From Bimastos eiseni (Eukaryota > Annelida > Clitellata > Crassiclitellata > Lumbricidae), in contig OY365818.1 of assembly GCA_959347315.1 (NCBI GenBank), forward strand, positions 3,282,035-3,346,034: 64,000 bases of DNA, written 5' to 3'. The stretch's first letter is position 1; every line of letters starts with the position of its first letter. The position numbers were made by a program, and so were the translations under genes. Below the pieces are notes generated by a model. That model was not told where the DNA came from, did not search any database, and saw nothing but the letters and a program-made list of their open reading frames with translations. Below are positions 46,001 to 54,423 of the stretch, piece by piece.

Positions 46001-46528
46001 GGGGGTCAAGCCCGACGGCAAATAGAGGACGACCTTTTTAGGAGTGCATGCTAAAGGTGCCATTACAGTATCTTAGAAAATACTTTTGTATGCTGCTTGG
46101 ATTTTTCCACAGTATAATAGTATCTTACTCATAACTATTACATAAAAATGGTAGATCTATTAATTGACAAATCATTAAAATAAAAGACATTATTTCAATG
46201 ATGCTTATAGACAGGCGATATCTACTGAAAAGCTGTACTTGTACATTGTTCCTGCATAGTTTTGCTTACAGGAATATTTTACTTGTTTGCCATGACATTT
46301 AACATCATTTAGGCCAGAACAGACATATCTGGAAGGGGTGCTATATAAATGTTCGATTACATTACAGGTGATACTGAAAATGTGTACAACCTATCGCTTA
46401 TTCTGTACAAACTGGAACGAAACAGTGAGGCTGCCTCCCTTTGGCTGTCCCACCGTCATCTGGCTGCTTCACGTGACAGCCTTCAAGTCGACTTACTTCT
46501 TAATCGGTGCTTGGCAAATCTTGAGTAA
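37087..46528 (+). CDS. FANCG: FANCG-like TPR protein (Fanconi anaemia core complex)
   Basis: Exons 37087-37161, 37448-37523, 38034-38237, 39102-39206, 39602-39741, 40229-40430, 40895-41028, 41698-41844, 42415-42566, 43018-43548, 44111-44208, 45484-45615, 46368-46528; phases agree, about 718 aa (human 622). The N-terminus RNLAKENNSLVQSILK resembles human FANCG; IIQGLP...VEITLLYNYSLV corresponds to its LQGLP segment. TPR-like helices: LNVRNLIGCCLSSQGKRRSA, LYNIAIQYRKLYLFDAEIE, LLLLAGRCLELKRYAEAADA, and a C-terminus VYNLSLILYKLERNSEAASL. Exon 10 has an extra Ser/Gly/charged loop of about 70 residues. FANCG scaffolds the nuclear complex that ubiquitinates FANCD2-FANCI at DNA crosslinks. Exon 5 ends at cag|gcgagt (a GC donor); cta|gttatg at 39774 is an in-frame alternative. 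Identity rests on diverged similarity recalled by eye; another TPR family is possible but less likely. Confidence 0.78.
39470..39560 (+). repeat. (CATA)n microsatellite in FANCG intron 4
   Basis: catacatacata tetranucleotide run, about 40 bp before the exon 5 acceptor. Confidence 0.9.
39970..40175 (+). repeat. Minisatellite 'cagtgtaaacatggtgaattta' in FANCG intron 5
   Basis: Five or six imperfect units of 30-50 bp with ttacagtgtaaac and tgaatttacatat. The same unit family fills intron 7 at 41390-41697. Confidence 0.7.
40600..40760 (+). repeat. SINE-like 'atttatatagc' copy, FANCG intron 6
   Basis: cattcattcattcatgatgagaatttgtataccacctcttcaag. Just before it, 40600-40660 (gccttgcacggctaccgcacag, then ttaaattcgactcctgtaata) matches 8140-8185 (gctttgcatggctgccgacag, then tttaattcgactcctgtaata), another dispersed unit. 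Confidence 0.5.
41390..41697 (+). repeat. Minisatellite reaching the FANCG exon 8 acceptor
   Basis: Units with ttacggtgtaaacagtggag run to the acceptor ttatttcag|GGTAAACGCAGGAG. The exon start itself matches the unit (ttattacagtgtaaacatagtggag), so the array seems to have spread from, or recreated, the 3' splice site. Confidence 0.7.
41865..41990 (+). repeat. SINE copy with B-box-like head and 'ccttgagcaag' tail
   Basis: ccccggtttgagcctgtgc resembles a pol III B box; it is followed by aggaccttgagcaagttatttgctcacag. Relatives: 43700-43880, 46605-46740 and 57662-57735. The tail is reminiscent of L2/MIR-type 3' ends. Confidence 0.45.
42045..42235 (+). repeat. Dispersed repeat, 'gaggctaagaaaatgaag' family
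   Basis: ggccaaccatcctcatatgc, then tgaggctaagaaaatgaagtcgcttcatgc. Same family as 44560-44650 and 60345-60430. An ATT-rich patch follows at 42290-42320. Confidence 0.55.
42740..42960 (+). repeat. Minisatellite of acceptor-like units in FANCG intron 9
   Basis: About five 35-45-bp units of tcattttcatatgtaattttc followed by ttattacctttag or ttgttccctgtag. Each unit contains a pyrimidine tract and AG. It ends about 57 bp before the real acceptor (tctttag| at 43017). Confidence 0.7.
43690..43880 (+). repeat. tRNA-derived SINE-like copy, FANCG intron 10
   Basis: gagcgggttcaaccctc (B-box-like), then agggacctcgagcaagtcc and cttctgagcaaaaaatattgg. The last part recurs at 57700-57735 in the SYNCRIP/HNRNPR gene. 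Confidence 0.5.
44270..44345. repeat. (ATT/ATG)n microsatellite in FANCG intron 11
   Basis: attattatgatt units. Confidence 0.9.
44440..44650 (+). repeat. Composite of two dispersed repeats in FANCG intron 11
   Basis: 44480-44570 (ttgtccccacattttctacc, then cattgggtgtccccctccc) matches the hAT MITE at 51081-51215 on the other strand. 44567-44650 is a 'gaggctaagaaagtgaag' copy. Confidence 0.5.
44668..44785 (+). repeat. Locally repeated 110-bp unit, copy a
   Basis: gtggagactttttaagggtaatatgccaatg, then agaaaatactttcacattccacttgg. Repeated at 45115-45220 and, more diverged, 46025-46125, all in FANCG introns 11 and 12. Confidence 0.65.
44985..45112. mobile_element. Diverged MITE of the 8036 family
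   Basis: Left part gttatatttgcgtacctgc; right part ctgcatacgtaatatgtggacggcccc. The right arm matches the ggggccgtccataaa..tacg terminal repeat in reverse. Confidence 0.5.
45115..45220 (+). repeat. Locally repeated 110-bp unit, copy b
   Basis: ggtggagactttttaagggttatatgcc, then aaaatactttcgcatgccacttgg. Starts directly after the MITE at 44985-45112. Confidence 0.6.
46025..46125 (+). repeat. Locally repeated 110-bp unit, copy c
   Basis: gacctttttaggagtgcatgc, then agaaaatacttttgtatgctgcttgg; the most diverged of the three. Confidence 0.5.
46300..46367 (-). repeat. SINE-like 'atttatatagc' copy before FANCG exon 13
   Basis: acatatctggaaggggtgctatataaatg, the reverse complement of the core. 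It runs up to the acceptor of exon 13 (attacattacag|), so the branch site and pyrimidine tract lie in or next to repeat sequence. Confidence 0.5.
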
Positions 46529-48290
46529 GACGACTTCCTCATTCGTGCTTGGCGATTTCAGCTTTTTAACCAAACCACTCTGTAATATATTGCTATACAC
46601 GTCTTAGCCTATTTGGTTAGAGTGCAAGTTTAACATGGAGAGCATGGCTTTGAGCTTTTTCTGAAATTGTTCCTGTGTCTGGATCTCTAGTAAGTCCTTT
46701 AGTGGCAATTTCTGTGTCTAATATTCAAATTTACTGACATTGTACATGTAATGAATGCAACTTAAAAATAACAAGTAATTTTAATAATATAATTTTTCGA
46801 AAACTCTGCATTTATGTTTGTAACTTTATTCAGCAGCAAAGTCAACATTGCGACAACATTTGTGTTTATTATCCAGTTCATAGTAAATAAATACATCAGT
46901 TTTTATGATGTAGTTGTCTAAATTAATAATCAACAATGTTTTCATAATAGCCAGTTATTCATTACCAAGAAAACACACAAGTTGTTTGTCAGTAATCCAA
47001 TGCAACATTGTTTATACAATAACCACTTCATCAACCACTGAACACAGCAGATTTGTTAGTTTTTTACACTACATATTTCTTCTTTAGTTATTAAATATTT
47101 TTCTTCACAATGCAGGTTCACAGTTATGCATTTATAGTTTCCTAACAACCAGTATCAGGCCCATTCTCTTGGAAACTAAATCTTAATAAAAAATTATAGA
47201 ACATACCAGTGTGGTATTTGGGGCTTGTAGTAGTGAGGAAAACATCTGGGCGGGGCAAAGTGACCAAGAAAATGCAGCTTAGGATGACTCACACCCTGCT
47301 AAACATATACAAAGAACTCAATAGACAAAAATCAATCAATCAATCATAAATAGCATCCCTTCAAGACATCTATTCAGAATAGATAAATGTAGACAATGTA
47401 AGCGTTACATATTTGTTTACATTGCACCTATTTCGACAGCAGTCAGAACTTTTATACACACGAACATGTGTTTTCTTAATTCTTAATTAGCGTTGAGTCT
47501 CAAATTGTCAGAATTGACCTATATTTCTGAAACTGGAATGTTGAATACTGACTGTACCTGAACAAACTATAATATACTCTGACTCACACCGCCCTGCTCG
47601 AACTGTTTCTTGGCTGCCTAGCTACATACTAGTTCGGCAACAAGCCAGAGATTTTACGTTTCTTTTCTAGTCACGACCACACAAATATTACTCGCCAGTT
47701 ATCCCTGGCCCATCTATTAACGTCGTCAGTTTTTACGTTTAACAGAAAACTGACCACAACAGAAAGAAACTCCAGTGAAGGACGCTACTGCTTGCTGGAC
47801 GTGGAAGCGCTGAAAATACTAAGGACAGTCAAACGCAACACTTGAAACGACTTCAGAGTACTGTACATTACGTCAGCGTGGAATGTCATACGCTGTATTT
47901 ACAATACTTGCCACAAGCATTGCGTCATATCGTTGGCCGAGAGTTGAACTGTTACCAGATCAAAAGTTTACAGATAATTCAATTCTTTTGTTGAAGAATT
48001 AAATAAACATTAATTGATACAGAAGTTCAAATATTGCCGGGATTATCCAATGGATGGTAGCGCAGGAAGAACGAGGCGTAAGACAACATAAGCGTGCGGA
48101 AAAGTTACAATCGTAACTCAGTATAATACTAGATTGCTGAAAACTTTACACCGAGATTCCTTACAAGGAAAAGTCCCACACCAAATAGTGTGATTTATTA
48201 TTAGGTTTTATCACAACCACTACTGAACTAAAGGGAGTAAATTGATAGAAGCATTGCAACAGATGTCTCAACTTCTGAGCTTGAAAACTG
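46529..48290. other. Intergenic between convergent FANCG and YccV-domain gene
   Basis: A SINE-like block (agcctatttggttagagtgc, then atggagagcatggctttgagc) at 46605-46740 and an 'atttatatagc'-family fragment at 47335-47400 are the only structures seen. A candidate polyadenylation signal for FANCG (aataaa) lies at about 47183, and one for the minus-strand gene (reverse of tttatt) near 48193. Confidence 0.4.
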
Positions 48291-48295
48291 AGAGG

Positions 48296-48296
48296 G

Positions 48297-48328
<32 letters not shown>

Positions 48329-48333
48329 TATAG

Positions 48334-48380
<47 letters not shown>

Positions 48381-48567
48381 GTATATATATATGTATATAT
48401 ATATACTATATATATATAGTATATATATATAGTATATATATATATATAGTATATATATATATAGTATATATATATATAGTATATATATATATAGTATATA
48501 TATATATATAGTATATATATATATATGTATGTATGTATATATATATATGTATGTATATATATATATG

Positions 48568-48598
<31 letters not shown>

Positions 48599-48695
48599 GT
48601 GTATATATATATACTATATATATATATAGTATATATATATATAGTATATATATATATAGTATATATATGTATGTATGTATATATATATATGTATG

Positions 48696-48727
<32 letters not shown>

Positions 48728-48855
48728 TGTGTATATATATATACTATATATATATATAGTATATATATATATAGTATATATATATATAGTATATATATGT
48801 ATGTATGTATATATATATATGTATGTATATATATATATGTATGTATATATATATG

Positions 48856-48887
<32 letters not shown>

Positions 48888-48936
48888 CTATATATATATA
48901 TATAGTATATATATGTATATATATATATATTCTTGA
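48296..48936. repeat. 640-bp TA-rich satellite with 130-140-bp higher-order repeat
   Basis: (TA)n broken by regular tatgtatgtat, tatatag and tatacta words. The marker atgtatgtatgtata occurs at about 48527, 48667 and 48797, a 130-140-bp higher-order period. Lies just downstream of the stop of the minus-strand YccV gene. Confidence 0.92.
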
Positions 48937-48966
48937 GGATTCATGTCATCTCCATGAAGATTATGA

Positions 48967-51900
48967 TTAGTCGTGCGGGTAGAGGACCTTTAAACGAGGT
49001 CTGGGGCGGTATCGACTGCCATCGTACCCCTCCTCAAAGTATTTGTCCAGGTCCGGGTGAATTATCTAAACAAAGATGAGCAGAAGAAATAATGTACAAT
49101 TGTATAATACATCAGAAACTTGTAAAATTCACTTCATTACCCTACGCGTTCTGAAATAATGTGGTTCGAACAAATCTGAAAAATAGTCAACAGAAAAAAA
49201 ATCTTTATAAAATTGTTTTAACAACAAAGAAATTATTTACTATTTCTGTAATGAGTCATCCATATACTACGTACGCAAAAATTTTCGGACCCCCTTCCCC
49301 CTGTTGCACAGGTCAAATAGTTAAAAACAGCTATAAGACGTTGATTTTACCACAGGCTATGTATTTTTGGTAAGCATCATAACAGCTTAAATAGGCACCC
49401 GTACGCAAAATCATCGAAATTTCAAACCTCCCCCTCGCTGTGTACGTGACATGTGGACAGCCCCTAATGTATAACTTTGAATGACTACATACGTGTAGCA
49501 ACTGAAATTATTTCTTTTTTAACTTTTATTTTATGGTTCTATGGAACAGAGTTTTATAGTTTCGATAAATTTAACAGCGATCATTTAGTGTCGAATGTGA
49601 AGACTTTTAAAGCTTTCAGTAAGTTTCTGAGTAGACCTTAAAATCGGGAAGCAGTTCGAGGAACTCCTCTGCAACGTACGCCGTCTGGGCCCTCGACCGA
49701 TCTCGGGTGTCCACCAGGATCGAGTAATTGGGCTGATTTTTCCAATGCTGAAATATCAATATACAAATCTACTTTGATTTCATCGCAGGCTGCATTTATG
49801 CTGTTCCCTATGTACAAACACTTGTACGGATATTCTGTAACAAATTACCAGCTGTCTATTTATCAGGGAGATTTTTCATCAGTGCTGCCCGTTCAAACTG
49901 CAGATTTTTGTGAGATTCACGGTTGCATGTTCTTTTAACTGGGGACTCTGCATGCATCTCATACAAGCATTTGAATACCATTGATTATCAATGGGATATG
50001 AGTATATGCTGTGATGGGTCATTATACAAGTCCTCTTTTGATAAATAAATATAAATAAATAACTGGGATGAACGCTAGATCTTAAATAATATGAGTGAAC
50101 AGATGAAAGATAACGTATTACATCCGTCACCACAAAATGGCCGTTGTCAGAAAGTGATGATCGTGAAACAGCTGCCATTTGAATCATGTCTAATTCTGCT
50201 AGACAATTCTGTTAGGCTCTGTACCTGTTTGTTAGAATCGAGACTCTTCTCAAGCCAGTTTTCTGGAGCCTGAGTGAAAAAACGTTCAATTTTTAAACAG
50301 TCTATAAAGTCCAGATATGTATATAATATAGGTACTAGGCAAAAGAGGATCAGACAAGCAAATAAAATGTGTAGGTAATATTGAAATGGATCTTTAAATT
50401 CTCAAGTTCACACTGACCAAGGTTAAAATTATTTTCAAACCCAAGATACAATTACTGCTCCCTCAAAAGTTAAATAATTATGATAGCAGGAAAATATTCT
50501 TGAAAATATTCTTGAAAATATTCTTCGAAAGAAGAATGGTCTCCTTTGGGGCCTGACATCCATCTGAAGGTGTGCCTCTGAAAGAAATGCAATGCCATTG
50601 TGGCACAGAGCCCAGATGTAAATCCATGGATAAAAGTGATTTTACCACAATCTCCAAATTCTTCATGGGACAGCTAAAACGTGGTGCCTGAACTTTGAAA
50701 AACTCTACATCCACAGTAAAAATGTAATTATACTTGTATCCAAAAGATCCTAACATGTCAAGGTCTTATATCGTGTTATGGACTATAAATAACTACATCT
50801 ATGACAGTAAATCGTTTATTGATATACCATAGGCATGTTGCAAACTTAATGAATCAAACATTTGTGCAGTAAATAGGTTAGCCAAAAAGGATTATGGTCA
50901 CCGTGACTTGCTAAATGCATGCTGTCTAGTATACATGCGGCTTGCAAGCTCAATTTTGCAATTTGTGTCAAAATTAAGGAAAAGGTAAAGTCACTTGCAT
51001 TATTCATTCATATTTGGTTCATTATGTAACAATAATAAAACAATATCTAGTTCACCATGTGCATTAAATATAATTATTACCAGAGGCAACGATCTTGTTT
51101 GAGAGGTGGGGGACACCCAATGAGCGAAGTAAGAAATGTGGGGGACACACATATAAAGTGTCCCCTCTATGTAAAAGGTTGGGGGTGACTTGTCCCCCTC
51201 TGATCGCTGCCCCTGATTATTACATAATAAATTTTAATACAGCTAATAATTTTTGATAAATTTAGTCATTGCTTGTGAGTTTATGGCTTAAAGAATATTT
51301 CTTTGGTGCCCCAGAGTGTCAAAAAGGTGATTTTCAAACTGTCTGGATGACACTATTAGTGTGTGTGTGTGTGTGAGTGCGTGTGTGTGTGTAAGTTTGG
51401 CTTGCTCACCTTTCCACTGGGATCCCATCCGACAACGACACCTCGGTAATTATATCGTTTGTGTCGGACCACCTGCCCGATGCGATACTTTACGAAATGA
51501 GGCCTAGGAGTTCGAGGTTCAAAGGACACTAAAGCAGAAGAGAGAATTACTATAACCACCATTGTGCTAAATCTGAAGCCTATCTGGGGACAATGACTGA
51601 TACTCTACTTGCAATTCAAATAAAACTTAAACTGTAAAACACGACACTTGAAAGCATTTACTGTAATCAAAACACAATCAGGTGATGGGTCTCCTTCCTT
51701 ATTCATTCATTCATTACGAGAACTTGTGTATAGTCCCTTTAGTGCTCAGAGGCGCTTCCAACCCCGGCGTGTCAGGTCTCACGGATCAGAAGGCGGATCT
51801 CAAATCGGAGCTGCCGGATCCCAGATCCAGCTATATCCAGCGGGATTTACCACTGAGTTGATTACTTGATTAAGTAATTAATTAGTACATTCAATTAGTT

Positions 51901-53006
51901 ATTTTTTTCATTCATTCATTCTGAGCATTTATATAGCGCTCCTTCAAGAACCTACTCATGAGTGCTCCCAGCCCTACCACGACTAAGGGTTCGCGCAAGA
52001 AAGATGGAGCACAACCAAGAATGCAACACGAAATAAAGGTAGCAATAAGAACACTCGATTTAGAGTCACTTTGTTGACTCACTTCCAAAGTATCCCTTGG
52101 GATTTCGATACCGGAGAACCTCAACAGCAACCGATTCTCCACTGTCCTTGGTTTCTTTGGCCATCTGGCGACCTTTCATTGAATTCAACGAAGCGATTCG
52201 TTTGAATATGTCGTAGCACCATTTCTGCCAGTTCTCCCATGACAGATATTCGTCCTTATATTTGGATGCCAGCGATATCAACCTGTCATGAACAATAATA
52301 ATTTTGTTTTATTTTTCAAACTGTCAACAATGCAGTATGATTAAAAGTACAGTAGGAACGAATGATGACATGTTAGTGAGGCGCCCCTTACATTATACAT
52401 CTAATTTAACCAATGTTACCACCAGGCAAAGACTGGTCAATCCATAATTCTATGTTAATCTGCTACTCTAAATTTCACGACAGGTTTCAAGGCAAAGCAG
52501 CAGTTACAAATTTATTTGGTTGAAAATTTAAATAAACCAGTTAGTTGTTCAAAACCAATTGTTTGATGATAATTTATACTGTTGGGCAAGGAACACCACA
52601 GAATAGATTTCGTAACATATTCTTGCATAAGTGTTTACTAAAGATCTTTGTGATAACATACAGTGGAGACTAGAGAATTTGAAATGGCCAAGCAACATTA
52701 TACTAAGAATCGATTACTGGAAAATTGTATTTTTAAAAATCTATGTTTTTAAACAATTTAGGTTTTTAGGCCTCTACTTTTTCAGCTAGACTACTTGTGT
52801 TTTAGCCAATTAGTATTTCCCAGTGGAGCTACATGAGTTCTTCGATAAAATACACGTTTCAAATGCGAAATGCTCTCAACTTACTGCTGCAGCTGTTGAT
52901 TTTTCTGCGTCGATGTTGAGCCAAAATACGTGACGATCAAGTACTGAACTGGTACTAAGAGAAGAATAACTACAAAGTGCAGGACTGCTTGCCTGTCTTG
53001 AGGCAT
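48967..53006 (-). CDS. Membrane-anchored YccV/HspQ-domain protein
   Basis: Coding exons 53006-52885, 52282-52083, 51528-51410, 50269-50225, 49747-49637, 49065-48967; phases agree, 231 aa. Residues about 7-28 ([23 protein letters not shown] region) form a signal anchor or signal peptide. A helical charged segment follows ([20 protein letters not shown]). From about residue 120 comes the complete YccV-like fold called hemimethylated-DNA-binding in bacteria: [73 protein letters not shown]. Animals have an F-box protein (FBXO21) with this domain and small stand-alone relatives; with no F-box and a hydrophobic N-terminus this is a stand-alone form. Bacterial HspQ modulates Lon protease; the animal function is not established. 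The start ATG is 3 nt after an acceptor (ttag|gaaatg), implying a 5' UTR exon upstream. Confidence 0.85.
49252..49468. mobile_element. MITE of the 8036 family, about 217 bp, in YccV-gene intron 5
   Basis: Left gagtcatccatatactacgtacgcaa; right gtacgtgacatgtggacagcccc. Two internal cgcaaaatttt-like/cgcaaaatcatcg blocks. Larger and more diverged than the 81-bp palindrome. Confidence 0.55.
50484..50530. repeat. 14-bp tandem repeat (gaaaatattctt)
   Basis: Three and a half copies of aaatattcttgaaa in the intron between coding exons 3 and 4. Confidence 0.8.
51081..51215. mobile_element. hAT-type MITE, 135 bp, perfect 8-bp target duplication
   Basis: attattac on both sides (51073-51080 and 51216-51223). 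Ends CAGAGGCAACGATC and, on the other strand, CAGGGGCAGCGATC. Interior repeats gtgggggacac. A related fragment is in FANCG intron 11. Confidence 0.85.
51361..51395. repeat. (CA)n next to the YccV-gene exon 3 donor
   Basis: On the minus strand the donor aaag|gtgagcaagcc is followed within about 14 nt by a (CA)n microsatellite. Confidence 0.85.
51690..51870 (+). repeat. SINE-like 'atttatatagc' copy
   Basis: cattcattcattacgagaacttgtgtatagtccc, then gtgctcagaggcgcttccaacc. In intron 2 of the YccV gene. Confidence 0.6.
51903..52015 (+). repeat. SINE-like 'atttatatagc' copy, near consensus
   Basis: ttcattcattcattctgagcatttatatagcgctcc, then ttcaagaacctactcatgagtgctcccagcc. One of the best-preserved members. 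Confidence 0.65.
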
Positions 53007-53009
53007 TTC

Positions 53010-54419
53010 CTAAGACAAAAACCAGCAGGTTGTTTTCTTATCACAAAAATGATAGCATTTAATGCAAAACAATTAATAATTTCAATTTTAAAATATTTAT
53101 ATAAGCTTTCAAGAAACAATCAATCGTCTTAGGTTTTAGGCCGACCGGCGATTGCTACTTTTAAGTTTAACATTGAAACCCCCATCGCTGGAGAACTTTA
53201 CAGACGCATTTTTCTATCATTACCTGCTGCTTTAAATAAATAACTTTATTATACAAACTAAGGATTGTTCAGATCTGTTAACTATAAGAGCAAGAACTGT
53301 ATTTTTCTAAAATGTCAACAAATCAACTGAAGCCACGCGAAATCAATGTAAACATAGACACATATGCTGAATCAGACTTTCTTATAGCACCTTCATAAAG
53401 ATATTTGAAGTTGATGGATCCCACAATGCAAATCGAGTCAAAATATTTGTGTCACTGATTACTGTAGTCAACTTAAACAGCTGGCAGGACCGAGCGGGAC
53501 ACCTCCACTTGGGGAATACAAGAATATAATAATCGTAATCGCAATTTCGACAGTCTTCAGCGCCTATAAAGGCTCACAAATTAAGCTCGCTGGAAGTCTG
53601 GAACTAGCTAATCACAGGCGCTAAAAACAAATTTACAGGGTAATCTAGAACAATCCTTTCAAACAGTCTCTGAACTTGCTAATTTTATATTTAATATAAA
53701 CTCCTCTTCTCCGCATAAGACAACCACAAGCATGTTCTTCACCAACTACAACTTCGACTCGATCCCCTCCATTCAGACATCGAGCACACAGCCTTCGTTT
53801 TATCTCCAAATATTTACTAGTTTGTTCATCGATTCTAGCCACGTTCATCATCTACTGTCTCTCATGTTAGCGTATCTTCGTCTTGTCGTTTTGTTTATTT
53901 AGAAATTAGCGAATAAACAATTATATAAATAAATAAATGAATTTAATTTTACTTTAACAGTAACTGTTGTTTAATGAATTTTTGAAGTTCGAAAACGCCT
54001 CCAGCGACAGACAATAAATGTGCGTGAGTCACGTGACTAGAGCCATTTTGTTTGACGAGGAAATAAATAAAACGATTTCCAGGAATCTGTTTTGTTTTTA
54101 TTTTCGTCGATTAGTGTGCACTAAATTACTTTTCAACAAAGTATTCTACTCCAAGCGTTAACTGGTAGCGTAGCGCAACTTGTCTTATTTTTAATCATTG
54201 CTAAGCACAATTCCCGTTAATGAGTTTGTTCGCCGGTTTTGTTGCAATAGAGTAGAGTAGGGCAAAACCATTTTCATCTAAATTTACAGTAGCTTTAGAA
54301 TTGCGTTTTTGCTAGTTGCTGTGTTCATTATTATCTCTGACAGTCACTGATCAATAGTTTATGTTCAGAGACGGTCTAAATGTTAATAAGTGACTTGTTC
54401 GCTCTTTCTGTTTTTACAG
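53010..54419. promoter_or_regulatory. Divergent promoter region of YccV gene and SYNCRIP/HNRNPR
   Basis: The two genes point away from each other with 1.4 kb between start codons, and each ATG lies just after a splice acceptor, so both have 5' UTR exons here. CpG-bearing sequence around 53990-54240 (cgcctccagcgacagac; tcacgtgac, an E-box) is a likely shared promoter. An 'AAAATGG'-free but ccattttgtttgacgagg block at 54043 is also present. No TATA box stands out. Confidence 0.4.
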
Positions 54420-54423
54420 CAAG

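Noticed and set aside
40895..46528. Assignment of the TPR protein to TRAPPC12 (TTC15)
   Set aside because: The order of helices, the N-terminal LAKENNSLVQ segment and the VYNLSLILYKLERNSEAASL end fit FANCG better than the TRAPPC12 C-terminus.
48242..48970. Long Tyr/Ile-repeat open frames
   Set aside because: Produced by the (TA)n satellite on both strands.
53645..53851. Minus-strand small ORF with Cys/His pattern (CARC...HACGC)
   Set aside because: It lies in the presumed 5' UTR/promoter of the YccV gene, cannot be joined in frame to its first coding exon, and the Cys spacing fits no zinc-finger family I can name.
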